Shown here: piece by piece, positions 43,703 through 55,091 of the stretch
Layout of the letters: each line of letters begins with the position of its first letter
Position numbering within the stretch: position 1 is the stretch's first letter
Source: Adiantum capillus-veneris
Lineage: Eukaryota; Streptophyta; Polypodiopsida; Polypodiales; Pteridaceae
NCBI GenBank assembly: GCA_014529385.2
Contig: CM043959.1
Coordinates: forward strand, 52,141,753 to 52,205,752
Direction of reading: 5' to 3'
DNA length: 64,000 bases
The notes under the pieces: model-generated
What the model was told of the DNA's origin: nothing
Database searches by the model: none
The model's input: the letters and a program-made list of their open reading frames with translations, nothing else
Program-made: the position numbers and the translations under genes

Positions 43703-43714
43703 TGGTATCAGAGC
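43703..43714 (+). other. A3 primer binding site (initiator Met tRNA)
   Basis: TGGTATCAGAGC after the LTR end. The non-coding leader 43715-44115 follows and recurs at 48749-49149. Confidence 0.92.
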
Positions 43715-44115
43715 ATTTGGTTTCTCTTTTCTTGCCTAAGAAGAGAGGTCCTTAAGTAGCCTATAAATGGTTGATGTTGTTAATTATATTAGGGTAAGTG
43801 GAACTGGGATCTATTATCAGTTTTGTTGAGCCTACTATGTGGGATATGGTGCACACCTCGGGAGCTTTGGACTTAATAATGGAGTCTTTTTAGACTTGCC
43901 TACGGCTTTACCATTATTGAGCCATAAGAAGTCCGAAAGGAGCTAACCCTCGGCAACTCTGCTATGTTAGACCTACTCCTCTACTCTCTATAATTAACCA
44001 CTTTGAGCCATGGGTGTAGATACTTAAGAGCCAATTTTCAAAGGCTAAGAGGAGTGGCAACTAAGGTTTTGAATTGCCAAATCATACACTAAGTACATAC
44101 ATAAATTTTGTTAAC

Positions 44116-45279
44116 ATGGTTGACAATAATCAAGAGAGTAGAACGAGTATTGATAACTTTGATTTTGCACATGAAGGTGCTAATGATGATGCTCCCATGT
44201 TTATCAAGTTTCTTGTCTCTAAGCTGCAACAAGCTATGGGAAACCCAGCCCTACAAGGTGAAGTTTTCCAGCAACTTCATAGTTATGGGATTCTCCAAAC
44301 TCCCCCAAAAGAGAGAGCACCTGAGAAGTCTCTTCAAGAGATTTCCAAGAGAGGGCTCTCTACGGTGAGAGAAGAGGAGTACCCATATGAAGCGCTTAAA
44401 CGATTACTAGCGGGCTTACCTCCATCCAAGAAGAAAGGTGAAGTCTCTACTATAGAGTCTTCCCCAAGAGAAGGAGAAAGAAGTGAGTCTCCCAATACTT
44501 CTGAAGATGTGGCTCCAAGAAGACGGCAGCCTCAACGATCTCCAACTCCCCCCAAGAGAGAAAGATTGCCGGAAAGTCCTCCTCCTCGTTATCACAAAAA
44601 GGAAGAGAGGTACCGAAAGAAGGAAAAGGAGAGAAAGAGGTCACCCTCTTCTCCATCTTCATCACCTTACTCATATTCCAATGAAGGTAGCGCCTCTTCT
44701 CTCAAAGATCCCAAAAGGAAAGGACATCGCAAGTCCTATCCGGTATGGAGAAGGTCCAAGAAGCTGAAGAAGTTCAAGGAGGGAGGAAAGGACACCACTT
44801 TTCTTACCTATGATGGCACCTTTGGTGCTACGGACAAGATCTTGGCCTTCATCCAACAGTTTGATGTGGCTTTTGGTGATGAGGACTTTATGGAGTCCTC
44901 TAAACTGCGTCAGGTATCTATGCATTTTTAGAGCTCCGCTCATGAATAGTGGGCTAGCCTACGAGCCCAAAGAAAAGCTCCAAGGACATGGAAGGATTTA
45001 AGAGCCTCCATCATGAAACAATTTCTGGCAAGCAACACTAAAGACAATGTCCTCACAGAATGGCAAATCTTGAAACTCTCTCCCTACGAGTCTATTCAGA
45101 AGTATGTAGATAAGTTTTGGGATTTACTTCTCAAGGCCAGTGTCTACAAAAAGATAGGCTTTGAGGAGCAAAAGCAACAATTTTGTGCGGGTCTTTTTGA
45201 CGAGATGGCCGAGTATATCAACTCACAAAGGCCTAATGCCATATCGGCGGTCATACACCATACTATGGTCGCCTCTTAA
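44116..45279 (+). pseudogene. A3 gag, first copy
   Basis: ATG at 44116 (MVDNNQESRTSIDNFDFAHE), the same start as in A2. A charged Arg/Ser/Pro region (RRRQPQRSPTPPKRER, ERKRSPSSPSSSPYS) precedes the capsid-like part (TFLTYDGTFGATDKILAFIQ). The frame is broken by TAG at 44929-44931 (Gln in A2) and a further stop where A2 has Trp, then continues in the same phase at 45013 (MKQFLASNTKDNVLTEW, FCAGLFDEMAEYINSQ) to TAA 45277-45279. Compared with A2 it has an extra stretch (EEEYPYEALKRLLAGL...) before the Arg/Ser region. Confidence 0.9.
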
Positions 45280-45558
45280 ATCAATTTCCAACAAGGGGTT
45301 AAGAGAAACTCTAAGCCCATGGAAGTGAAGGATCAAAATGAGCCTAGAGGAAGGAATAATGCTCAAACTTCCTCGAAAGGCAACTCTAGCAACACCGATA
45401 ACAAAGCTAAGGAGAAAGGAGTCTACAAAGGTAAGAATAGACTCTCTCCAACAGAGCTAGAGTGTTATCGTAAGGATAAAAAATGCTACAAGTGTGGACA
45501 AAAAGGGCATGTCTATCGTGCTTGTCCCCAAAGAAATGCATGCAACAAGCCACCTTGA
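45280..45558 (+). pseudogene. A3 gag zinc knuckle segment
   Basis: Same frame after the stop. It contains the basic linker and the zinc knuckle CYKCGQKGHVYRAC at 45484-45525, then a TGA. The protease that should follow is almost entirely missing; only scattered phrases resembling the A2 sequence (MYIH..ESGSILYHVN near 45.63 kb) remain. Confidence 0.85.
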
Positions 45559-45589
45559 GTTTCTATGCTGGAAACTCCAAAAGAGGATG

Positions 45590-46280
45590 CTCATAGCAAA
45601 AGGCTTTTGTTTTTCCTAAGCTAGGAGATATGTACATACATGTTTATGAGTCGGGTAGCATCCTATACCATGTAAATATGCATGCTTTTCGTAAGTTAAT
45701 GAAAATCTATATATTCATATACATGATTTTTGTTGAAAAGTCTGTAAATGAATTCAATGTTTCAACCAATAACAATAATAAAAAAAGACAGGAATAAAGA
45801 CGAATTAGAATTTTCTACATTCCTAAATGGATTCCAAAATGTTTTTATTGATGATACCCCCGTGAGCTATCTCCACAATGAGGGGACAATGACCATGCAA
45901 TGGAGCTTTTACCATGAAGCTCACTGCCTAATAAGCCTCCTTATTGAGCTTTATAAGCTCCACAAGAGGAGTTCAAAAGGCAATAGCATGAACTGGTAAG
46001 TTTTGAGAGAGGTTAGGCTTTCCTCTAACCAAAAGAAAAGTGGATTCTTTTGAGATTCAATAATTAGGTCACATTATCTCTAAAGGTGGTATTTGTATGG
46101 ATCCACGAAAGGTAGAGGTAATAAAAAGATGGCCTAATCCAAGGAGTCTACATGAGTTGCAAAACTCTAAAGGTATGAGTGCATACTAGAGATGCTTCAT
46201 AGGAAAAATTCATGCTTATAGCAGGTCCAATAGATGACTTAACAAAAAACAACATTAAGTGTACATGGACTACAAAGAGA
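45590..46280 (+). pseudogene. A3 pol remnant: linker, with the RT core deleted
   Basis: Fragments match A2 pol in order: LEFSTFLNGFQNVFIDDTPV (near 45800, A2 LDLSNFLKGFQDVFIDDIPM), then QKKSGFF and GHIISKGGICMDPRKVEVI near 46050-46110. The whole RT palm between them, including motifs A to C, is missing, a deletion of about 700 bases relative to A2. What follows is the RT connection and RNase H lead. The copy is non-functional. Confidence 0.75.
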
Positions 46281-46819
46281 GAAAAATATTTTTGAAAAGT
46301 TCAAAGAGAAACTTATCTCTCAACTTATGCTTACACTACGGGATCTCTCAAAGCTATTTGAGGTCCAATGTAATGCCTGGATGCATGCCTTCAAGCAAAA
46401 ATTTGCTTCAAGAAGGTAATACCATAGAATACAAGATTCAAAGACTCAAATCCAATGAGCGAATGCTGGACATATACAAAAGGAACTACGAGCTATTTTA
46501 CATGCCGTTGACACATGGAAGTACTTCTTGACACATGCCGTTGACACATGGAAGTACTTCTTGACACATGAAAAATATTTTTGAAAAGTTCAAAGAGAAA
46601 CTTATCTCTCAACTTATGCTTATACTACGGGATCTCTCAAAGCTATTTGAGGTCCAATGTAATGCCTGGATGCATGCCTTCAAGCAAAAATTTGCTTCAA
46701 GAAGGGAATACCATAGAATACAAGATTCAAAGACTCAAATCCAATGAGCGAATGCTGGACATATACAAAAGGAACTACGAGCTATTTTACATGCCGTTGA
46801 CACATGGAAGTACTTCTTG
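46281..46819 (+). repeat. Direct duplication in A3 RNase H, 289-bp period
   Basis: 46281-46530 (RNase H lead, translating SSKRNLSLNLCLHYG and SNERMLDIYKRNYELF) recurs at 46570-46819 with about two changes. Between the copies a 33-base phrase ending CTTCTTGACACATG is itself duplicated. The duplication is younger than the decay of the element, since both copies share the frame damage. Confidence 0.88.
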
Positions 46820-48110
46820 CGGACTCCATCCATGATATGAACCAAGCTCTTCGACAATCAAATGAGGTGGGCAAATTTATTTTTGCAATTTAAATTTTAC
46901 ATTGCTCACATTGCTGGCAAGCACAACATGTAGCCGATGCACTTTTCCGATGGCTAAGGGTAGATAGGGTATCAATAGCAACTTACAATGAACTATGTTT
47001 TATGATAGTTAAAAATACTTCTAACCCAGGCTTTAGCGATATGATAATATCCTTTACAAATGGAAGAAAAAGAACCACTCACGATAGAGGATGGTTATCT
47101 TCCATACCTCAATAGGCTATATCTTCCTCACTTCCCATGCTCCTCCCACATGCGGGGCAAAGAGGAATTCGAATTTACTATGCTAGGAGTAAAAGCATAC
47201 TTGTATTGGCTTACCAAGAAACGAGAACATACAAGAGTTTGTTTCAAAATGTATGGTTTGCCAAAAGATGAAGTATGATAGAAGGACCATGGCATGCCAA
47301 CATCTAATTGTGTCGGATAGAAATCCTACCATGACCACTAATTTTTGATAGAGTCTCTATCAAAACTAGAGTAACCCTTTTATGTTGGCCTACTATTCCA
47401 ACGGATGGCCAAAAGGAAAATTAGAAAACTAATGATCCTTGATCTACTAAAAGCTTGTGATTCGAGGTAGATCAATGCTCAAAATGGGAGAAGTACTTAC
47501 CCTAACAACAGTATGTCTCTAATAACATGAACATACTTCTAAAGGGGAAAGTACCTTTTGAGGCTAAAGACGGAAGATCCAAACATCCCTTGTAGCTTAA
47601 GGTACCTGGGAAGATCTTCATTGAAAAGGAGTATAGCCGAGATCAAAACGAATCTTTTTAGAAGATTAAACACGTTATATCCATCTTTTAAGCTAGGCAA
47701 AAGAGGCTCCTGCCATTAGGCATAAAAGAGCCTTATCCTTTCAAGAAAAAGAAATCTTTCTTTGGGTCTTACTAAACAATTAAAGTTGCCCAACTATTGG
47801 CTCATATATATCATTTTTCATGAGAGCCTATTCAAGCCTTATTAAGGAGAGCCACCAATAGAGGCTATAAATGTAGACCCATTAGAGATCGAAGATAAAG
47901 CAAATGAGCTCCAACCCAAATTCATCCTTCGACAGGAACACAAGGTATTAAGAAATGGTAAGATTACTGACAGTATCTTATTTAAGTTAAGAATTATCCT
48001 TTCAAAGATGCTAAATGCATGAAAAGAACATAGCTTAAGGATAATATGAACCTTGTTAATGATTCTTACAATGACACAAAAGAGTAAGCAAATGTAAAAG
48101 AAATGCATTT
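46820..48110 (+). pseudogene. A3 RNase H end, integrase and chromodomain remnants
   Basis: RNase H ends with ADALFRWLRV near 46935-46965, where A1 and A2 have a TGA in place of this TGG. The integrase zinc part survives in pieces (EEKEPLTIEDGYL, VKAYLYWL near 47060-47220), and core pieces lie near 47330-47560 with many stops. Near 47850-47990 PPIEAINVDPLEIEDKAN and FILRQEHKVLRNGKITDSIL mark the integrase tail and the start of the chromodomain. Confidence 0.75.
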
Positions 48111-48439
48111 TCAATGATCCATGTTTTTGTCTTACAAGACTTTCTTTTTATGTTTCATGCACAAATTTTAAGAACCATGCATACTTAGGATCATGTTTGT
48201 GGTGACTACGTCTCCCAAACACCAAGTAGAACTTGTCACTCTACTTTGGAAGTATGATATGGACTAAAAAGAGCAGACATGCTTGCGGCAGACAATGTCT
48301 CTCAAGCACCAAGTGGATTAGTCATCCACTCTAGAATGATGTCGTAGGGTAAAAATGGATCCTCTACCCGCTAAGACCAATGGACTAACAGGTGAGACTT
48401 TACCATCTCTACCTCATAGTCGAGGACGACTATGATTTC

Positions 48440-48452
48440 AAGAGAGAGGTAA
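48440..48452 (+). other. A3 polypurine tract
   Basis: AAGAGAGAGGTAA before TGTCATAA, identical in form to the A1 tract. Confidence 0.85.
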
Positions 48453-48735
48453 TGTCATAAAAACTAATATCTAACCAACCCAAATGATTTTCTCATATTA
48501 AATTGATCACTTAATGTGGGAGAATAAACGAAAACAAGGGTTAAGATATAGACATGTGCTTATAGATCTATCTCAACACAGGGCCAATGGTAAAGGTATT
48601 GCTCATGCCTAGTTAATTAAGTGCTATAATTAAGTTTCTACTACCAATTAAGTTCACCATCTATGCTCTCAAAGTTGATCACTCTAATTCTCTTAATTCC
48701 GCTATTCTCTAAGCTCATAGGCCATTTCCATTACA
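48453..48735 (+). mobile_element. A3 inner LTR with large internal deletion
   Basis: Starts TGTCATAAAAACTAATATC and ends CCATTACA, but is only 283 bases. Positions 48453-48593 match 36229-36367, then the sequence jumps to match 43560 onward. About 1.58 kb of LTR is missing, with AAAGG present at both break edges in the longer LTR (36363-36367 and 43558-43562). It keeps both termini. Confidence 0.9.
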
Positions 48736-48736
48736 T

Positions 48737-48748
48737 TGGTATCAGAGC
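48737..48748 (+). other. Second primer binding site, after the inner LTR
   Basis: TGGTATCAGAGC again, at the same distance from the LTR end as at 43703. Its presence shows that the inner LTR is followed by another 5' leader, not by host DNA. Confidence 0.9.
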
Positions 48749-49149
48749 ATTTGGTTTCTCTTTTCTTGCTTAAGAAGAGAGGTCCTTAAGTAGCCTATAA
48801 ATGGTTGATGTTGTTAATTATATTAGGGTAAGTGGAACTGGGATCTATTATCGGTTTTGTTGAGCCTACTATGTGGGATATGGTGCACATCTCGGGAGCT
48901 TTGGACTTAATAATGGAGTCTTTTTAGACTTGCCTACGGCTTTACCATTATTGAGCCATAAGAAGTTTGAAAGGAGCTAACCCTCAGCAACTCTGCTATG
49001 TTAGACCTACTCCTCTACTCTCTATAATTAACCACTTTGAGCCATGGGTGTAGATACTTAAGAGCCGATTTTCAAAGGCTAAGAGGAGTGGCAACTAAGG
49101 TTTTGAATTGCCAAATCATACACTAAGTACATACATAAATTTTGTTAAC

Positions 49150-49713
49150 ATGGTTGACAATAATCAAGAGAGTAGAACGAGTATTGATAACTTTGATTTT
49201 GCACATGAAGGTGCTAATGATGATGCTCCCATGTTTATCAAGTGTCTTGTCTCTAAGCTGCAACAAGCTATGGGAAACCCAACCCTACAAGGTAAAGTTT
49301 TCTAGCAACTTCATAGTTATGGGATTCTCCAAACTCCCCCAAAAGAGAGAGCACCTGAGAAGTCTCTTCAAGAGATTTCCAAGAGAGGGCTCTCTACGGT
49401 GAGAGAAGAGGAGTACCCATATGAAGCGCTTAAACGATTACTAGCGGGCTTACCTCCATCCAAGAAGAAAGGTGAAGTCTCTACTATAGAGCCTTCCCCA
49501 AGAGAAGGAGAAAGAAGTGAGTATTCCAATACTTCTGAAGATGTGGCTCCAAGAAGACGGCAGCCTCAACGATCTCCAACTCCCCCCAAGAGAGAAAGAT
49601 TGCCGGAAAGTCCTCCTCCTCATTATCACAAAAAGGAAGAGAGGTACCAAAAGAAGGAAAAGGAGAGAAAGAGGTCACCCTCTTCTCCATGTTCATCACC
49701 TTCCTCATATTCC
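49150..49713 (+). pseudogene. A3 gag, second copy, truncated
   Basis: Offset by exactly 5034 bases from the first copy and nearly identical to it (few substitutions by eye over 1.1 kb). It has the same start MVDNNQESRTSIDNFDFAHE, an extra TAG at 49303-49305 (Gln in the first copy), and the same charged region (RRRQPQRSPTPPKRER). Homology ends at about 49713, inside the Ser-rich run, where sequence of element E on the opposite strand begins. The open frame that continues past this point is a chimera. Confidence 0.9.
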
Positions 49714-50259
49714 TCTATATCTTTGTTGCACAATCGAAACTGCATCCTCTTTGAGGTTGATATGATGCTGATGCAGATGAGGATCAAGTCCTTTTACCTC
49801 AGAATAGTGCCATGTAAAAACATCCTTGCTCTCCATTAGTAACTACAACATATCATGCAAAATGTTTCCTTCCACATAAATACTTACCTTGACCATCTTT
49901 GGATCCTCTACAGTTCCCAGATTGAGCTCCTTTAACTCATCTTGCTTAATTCTAATGAAGCCTCCAAACCTTTTGTTGTAGATCTTTTCTGCCATATCCC
50001 TTGCTTCCTTCTCTTCTTGTGCTAGTAACTCTTTTGAAGTAGAAGCTTCATTCTGATTTACTATCTGTATCAATTTAGATCCTTGTGTTTTTCGTCCAAG
50101 AGCTAGATTAGGGTTTGTTTCTATTGATACATCTTCTTTATGAAAAATCCCTTCCATGTCAACATCAAATACATGTACAATTGATGGGTTGTCCTTAAAA
50201 AATGCTTCCTCATCATCATCTTCAACTTCCTCTACCAAATTAATGGTTTGAGCATGCAA
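49714..50259 (-). pseudogene. Element E: protease-RT linker and start of RT
   Basis: The minus-strand frame 50259-49843 contains an acidic stretch (NLVEEVEDDDEEAFF) and IRIKQDELKELNLGTVEDPK, the acidic linker between protease and RT in many plant gypsy elements. After a TAG the same frame reads ESKDVFTWHYSEVKGLDPHL and HINLKEDA, the very beginning of the RT (DVFAWSYEDMKGIDP..., HRINLKP). It is cut at 49714 by the A3 copy, so the RT core is missing. Confidence 0.78.
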
Positions 50260-50900
50260 TGATCTCCTTTTGAAAGACTCCCCACAACATAGGTATAGTT
50301 ACCACTTGTTTACCTTCTCTCAAAATAACCTTATTCTCACCCGAATCGTGGTTAGCTTTAGCCAGTATGAACAAAAGTCTTCCTAATAACATCTCATAAG
50401 AATCTCCCTACTCCATTTTCAAAACAACAAAGCGCACTAGAAAGTTCATACCTGCAATATACATGGGTTGCTGCCTCAGAATCCCTAAAGGTTGAACCCT
50501 TCTCTTTTCTACCATCTTTCCCAACTTCATTTTTTGATAGATTAACTCATCAAATATATTAACTCTAGATCCACCATCAAGCAACACTTCTTCAAATAAA
50601 CTTCTCTAAAAATTTATCTTTATGACAAGGACTACAAAATCAAACATCTGTTGGATCAATCCTATGCACTGATGCCTCATATGTTTTGTTCGTCTGAACT
50701 TTGTATTCCTTACCTAGCACCCTATTCAAAAACCTCTCCTTGAATGCTGGTACAATATATAGAATTTGATCTAAGGACAACTGCAACGGAGAGTTAATCA
50801 ATACCTCAAACCAATCCTTTTGATCTCCTTTCACTTGAGGCTTGACTTCCACATGCTCCTTCTGCTTACCCATCTAAATGCATACATTTATCTAATCCAA
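50260..50900 (-). pseudogene. Element E: protease
   Basis: The frame 50873-50640 has INSPLQLSLDQILYIVPAFK, the segment just before the protease. In other frames near 50.6-50.3 kb the minus strand reads EEVLLDGGSRVNIFDELIYQ, the Asp protease core with a DGG variant, and MLLGRLLFILAKANHD, corresponding to LLGRPWL..AK..HDW. The DGGS form points to the Tat/Athila side rather than to chromoviruses. At least two frameshifts are present. Confidence 0.72.
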
Positions 50901-51199
50901 AATTTGATTTCTATGTTCATGTTTGACCTATTTTTTTACCCAATCCCGAGTTTCTTTTAGCTCTTTCCAATAAATTGCTCCTTTATCTGTAGATCCGGCA
51001 ACAACCATCACATCAACATCCTAATTTTCATAACATGGTTGCAATTACATGCCCACTCATCTGAATGTTCCTTGATAAGTTTCTCCTGATTTGGTTCATT
51101 CACCTTTATCGGTTCTTTTTGTTGAGTCGTGTCAATTATTATCACATTTTCTTGATTTTATGATTAGTTTTTTTTTTGCTATTGTAGGGTACCACTGAC

Positions 51200-52680
51200 A
51201 TTCCCCTTTTCTTTTGATGTTTGACATAGAATACACAATTCAGACTGACCCAATGATCTTGTGCACCACAATACATACATGGCATCACTCCTAGTGGTCT
51301 TCTTTGGTTATTGTCATGATTCCTCTAAGGTCTTCTTGTAGGTATGGGTGGTCTTTGGAATGGTGACCTCCCTTTGAATGGAGCCACTTGATTGAATTCC
51401 CCATGAGATCTTCCCCTACCTACATTGGGAGTTGGTCTACCTCTATGTTAGGGTTATACGAGCAATGAGCAATGCTATGGCCCTCTCTTTCACATATATG
51501 AAAAAACTGTTTTCCTTTTGGTGCTACAACAAAATACCCAATAATCTTCAATTGACTAACCAAATCATCATCATTAGGATTCTTATCCTTCTTCTTTCTG
51601 CACTTATTCTTTTATTCTTATTTCCCTTATTTCTTCGTCCTCACTAGCTTATGATACTTCTAAGTCACTTTCTGGCTCAGAGTCATATTTTGATTATTAT
51701 CTGTCTTTTGAATCAGAGCTTTCCTCAATTCTATTTTTGGTCTTAGTCATGCCAAGCCTCTTTTCAACTCTAGCTACATTAGTAATAGATTATTGATTCC
51801 ACATGAAAAGTCAATACTTGCCACAACATTCTTCAAACATTTCCTTAAACCCTTTGAGAAGTATCCTGTCAACATTTCATCTATGGGTCTTTCATTGCCT
51901 TGCAATCTATCAATCAAAATTCTAAATTTTTGAACAAAATCTTCCACTAACATATTCCCCTGCATGATGTCCCTAATTTTCTTCAAGACATCTATTAGAA
52001 TCTTCTATTTTATGAATCTTTGTACTCTCAGTGTAGCATATGTTGCAAAATGTGCGATACCATAATGGCTAAACCAACTCATGGCTTTTCATTTCAATGT
52101 TGCTGCAAATTGTTGCTTCATAATATCATCAAGATACAGAACCTGATATCCACTTGCTTCCCACGTGGTCTCAAATTGAGCCACATGAAAACCAACATCT
52201 TCTTAAGACCTTCCTTTACTACCTTAACCTTAGGGTTGGGAGGTTGTTGAGCCATTGGGATAGGCTAAGGTACTCTCCTAGGTCTTTGCATGGTAGATAC
52301 ATGTAGTGGGTCAAAGAGGAGTCTTCTTCTTGCATTTCTTGTTGTCAAGAGGAAAGCTCCCATAGATTGCCTTAGATGGCCTCTCTTTGCTGCTCCTAAA
52401 CTCTCCCCTCCCTGGTTCATCGATTGCACTCGAGGGACATCTTCTTCCGTAGCCTTATCTATGGCTTGTTTATAATTGAAAGGATCAATATTGCCTGCCT
52501 GGGCTTGAGCCCTAGTGTAATAAACTTTGAACACTCTTCATGGATGCTCTGCCATGCATCATCTCTCAACAAACACAACCAACATATCCAACACTGTTGA
52601 CATAGAAAACTAATTAGGCACATCAAGAACAATAGGCACAACAAACAAAACATGCACAACATGATTGCCAAATGTGTTGG
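51200..52680 (-). pseudogene. Element E: gag with two zinc-knuckle-like motifs
   Basis: From right to left: MFKVYYTRAQAQAGNIDPF (52534-52265 frame), QQPPNPKVKVVKEG, TTWEASGYQVLYLDDIMKQQ near 52.13 kb, and the capsid tail LVEDFVQKFRILIDRLQGNE (51986-51774). Near 51.49 kb CEREGHSIAHC and near 51.26 kb CMYCGAQDHWVSLNC are degenerate zinc knuckles (the first lacks its outer Cys, the second has one extra residue). At least four frame breaks. No LTR or primer site was found to the right. Confidence 0.72.
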
Positions 52681-52689
52681 GATTTATCA

Positions 52690-53605
52690 ACACATAAGAG
52701 GCTCACACCAAACACCGTTACTCACAATGAATCAACCTTAGGGGTGCACCTTTAAGGAGATATTCATATAACATGAGTTCAAAGGATATTAAAGGAAACC
52801 CTTTATTTACATGTTTAAGGTAATAAAATGATCTCTTTTTCTTCAAAAACTTATGGGTTTTTCTTTAATATCAACTAAAACCCCCCTTTGTTAATATATT
52901 CTTGTTAAAATTTTAAAATTTTGGCAATTAAAAACCCCATTCATTTGAACTCACGTGGTAACTTACATGTCTAAGAGGTGAACCCCTCGAGGAATCAACA
53001 CAGTCATCATATTAGACACAACAACGCTTGCACAAAGACACCTTCAGATTGAGCAAAATAATACACAAAGACAAATCTGATAGAGCAAAAAACATAATTG
53101 AACTTGCTTCATTAAGGATACATCAGCACCAAAACGCGACTACATCACACACTCTACCCCCCAACTCTCTCACCATGCACACCTCTACTCCTAAATTCAT
53201 AAGACAAAGTCATTGCAACTGCCCAAAATAATGTTCTTGGCATAACCATCTGACTGAGCTACATCAAACTAAGCAAAATCCGACTTAGCATAATTTGAGT
53301 AAGCATTACAATATCCAGTTCAATAGCGATTCCATCTACTTCGAGGCACCTGCCAAAATGATGTCCATTCACAAAGAGCCTTGTTGGTTTTGCAGGTCTC
53401 TTCATAGACAACATGACAAAGGGGATGCAGGCCCGTTCACAGAAAGCATGACAAAGGGGATGAATATAGGAAGGATCGTAGCAACAGGGATGGGCTGGTC
53501 ATTCACAGAGACGTCGATGGCGAATATAGATGATAGAAGGCTTAGCCCTTCAAAAGGACATCAACCACATGAATATAGCCCACAGCTCGAGGGCGTTGCA
53601 CTCGG
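52690..53605. other. Unassigned stretch right of element E
   Basis: No gene recognised. It may include the leader or LTR of element E, but no termini or partner copy are visible. Confidence 0.4.
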
Positions 53606-53608
53606 AAG

Positions 53609-53610
<2 letters not shown>

Positions 53611-53683
<73 letters not shown>
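53611..53683. repeat. Microsatellite (GA)n
   Basis: About 73 bases of pure GA. The 155- and 104-codon frames over it are Arg-Glu repeat translations with unrelated flanks. 53690-54235 shows no feature. Confidence 0.97.
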
Positions 53684-53686
<3 letters not shown>

Positions 53687-54235
53687 TTTCAAAGACGAGC
53701 TGGCAAGGGGGAAAGGATCCGTTTCAGTGCCAAGCTGGCAATGGGGAAGGGACTCGGGCTAGTTGCTTGCATCCATTGTGGTTGCGATGCAAAGTATGCC
53801 TTTTTTATATAGTATATAGATGGATAGTATCCATGGGTCGCTAAAAAAAGAGCCTTGTTTAATGTTTCTTTGGTTGAGACGTGCATGCCAAGTGAGCTCT
53901 ATCGATGAAAGTACCAAAAGTGCTTGACAAGCTTCATGTCTTTGTGTCATTCCATAAAGTGCATTGATTATAATATATGCCCAACAAGGAAGCGAGAGCA
54001 AGCGCTCTCACTGTTATTTAATGAATGTGAAGTGATGGTTTTTAGTTCTCTCTAAGTGCAATGGCGTATGCTTGCCTGGAGACTAAGTAACACAACATTT
54101 AATGAAGGGGGTGAGAGGATCGATGGCTCAAAAGTGTACGGCGTAATCTTGAGTCGGAATAAATCCATCTTGAGCCAGGACTCGCCAACGCGAAATGGAG
54201 GCATACGAAACTTGGGAAACACAAAAATCAAGGTT

Positions 54236-54330
54236 ACATAAGGGCTCGGCCAGTCGATTTTGAACCCACAATCTTGCACCCCATGCTTTACGACACATGG
54301 ACTAACCACCTCACCCGCACCCACATGATG
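54236..54330 (-). repeat. tRNA-derived SINE-like head 1
   Basis: The minus strand has GGTGAGGTGGTTAGTCC (A-box-like, about 54301-54318) and, about 35 bases on, TGGGTTCAAAATCG (B-box-like, 54256-54269; consensus GGTTCRANNCC). The spacing and order fit an internal Pol III promoter. No tail or target duplication was identified. Confidence 0.45.
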
Positions 54331-54761
54331 TATCCCTCTCCATTTGCATGATCTCTTATTGTGACCCAACATGCTCTGTTCGGGTTTAGGAGGTTTAATT
54401 TGTCCCAGGTTTAGTTTTAATGTGACGTTTGCGACTGCAAATGCCCTGGCTTTCATGCTGGGACTTGTAAGTAGTGGATCCCATCACCACCCCTCATTAA
54501 ATGTGTTGTGTTATTTAGTCTTGAGGGTATGCTTGCCTCTTGAAGGCACGTTACATTATGCAAGAAGTTGATTATGGGTGCGCAAAAGCCATTGCTAATA
54601 AAAATGACTTTTGAATTTGGATCACTTTTATTCCAATTACAATGAGAGGTCATGCAGTTGTGCTTATAGTAGTCAAAATGTATGCACATAATGGCATGAT
54701 AGTCCTCTCTCTGCTATGTTGAAATGCAATAGGTATATGCATACTGATGCTTAAGATGGAC

Positions 54762-54850
54762 AAAGGACAATTGGCCTAGCGGTAAAGGCGAGGGGCTTTA
54801 AGTGCACCCTCTATGGTTCAACACTTGCAACATGTGGGTGTGAGTATATG
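54762..54850 (+). repeat. tRNA-derived SINE-like head 2
   Basis: TTGGCCTAGCGGTAAAGGC (A-box-like TGGCCTAGCGG, about 54772) is followed 42 bases later by TGGTTCAACACTTG (B-box-like). The body continues GTGGGTGTGAGTATATGGGC, a phrase style common after plant SINE B boxes. It ends near the poly-G tract. Confidence 0.55.
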
Positions 54851-54907
54851 GGCACAATCTCATAAAACTAGAATTTTAAGAAGGTTGGGAGAGAGAGAAA
54901 GACCCGC

Positions 54908-54936
54908 GGGGGGGGGGGGGGGGGGGGGGGGGGGGG
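54908..54936 (+). repeat. Poly-G tract, 29 bases
   Basis: An uninterrupted G run, directly followed by TGTGCTTT. It is G-quadruplex-capable and a likely site of assembly length error. Confidence 0.95.
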
Positions 54937-54981
54937 TGTGCTTTTGGCACTTTGCACAAGTAGTGACCAAACGCATGCGCA

Positions 54982-54999
54982 CGCGCGCGCGCGCGCACA

Positions 55000-55085
<86 letters not shown>
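54982..55085. repeat. Compound microsatellite (GC)n(CA)n(GA)n
   Basis: Three dinucleotide blocks in series: about 15 bases GC, 20 bases CA, 68 bases GA. Confidence 0.97.

Positions 55086-55091
<6 letters not shown>

Noticed and set aside
49399-49839. 146-codon frame as an independent gene
   Set aside because: It is a chimera: gag of A3 to about 49713, then antisense of element E.
53295-53844. 155- and 104-codon frames ending in Arg-Glu repeats
   Set aside because: They depend on the (GA)n tract, and the unique part has no recognisable domain.
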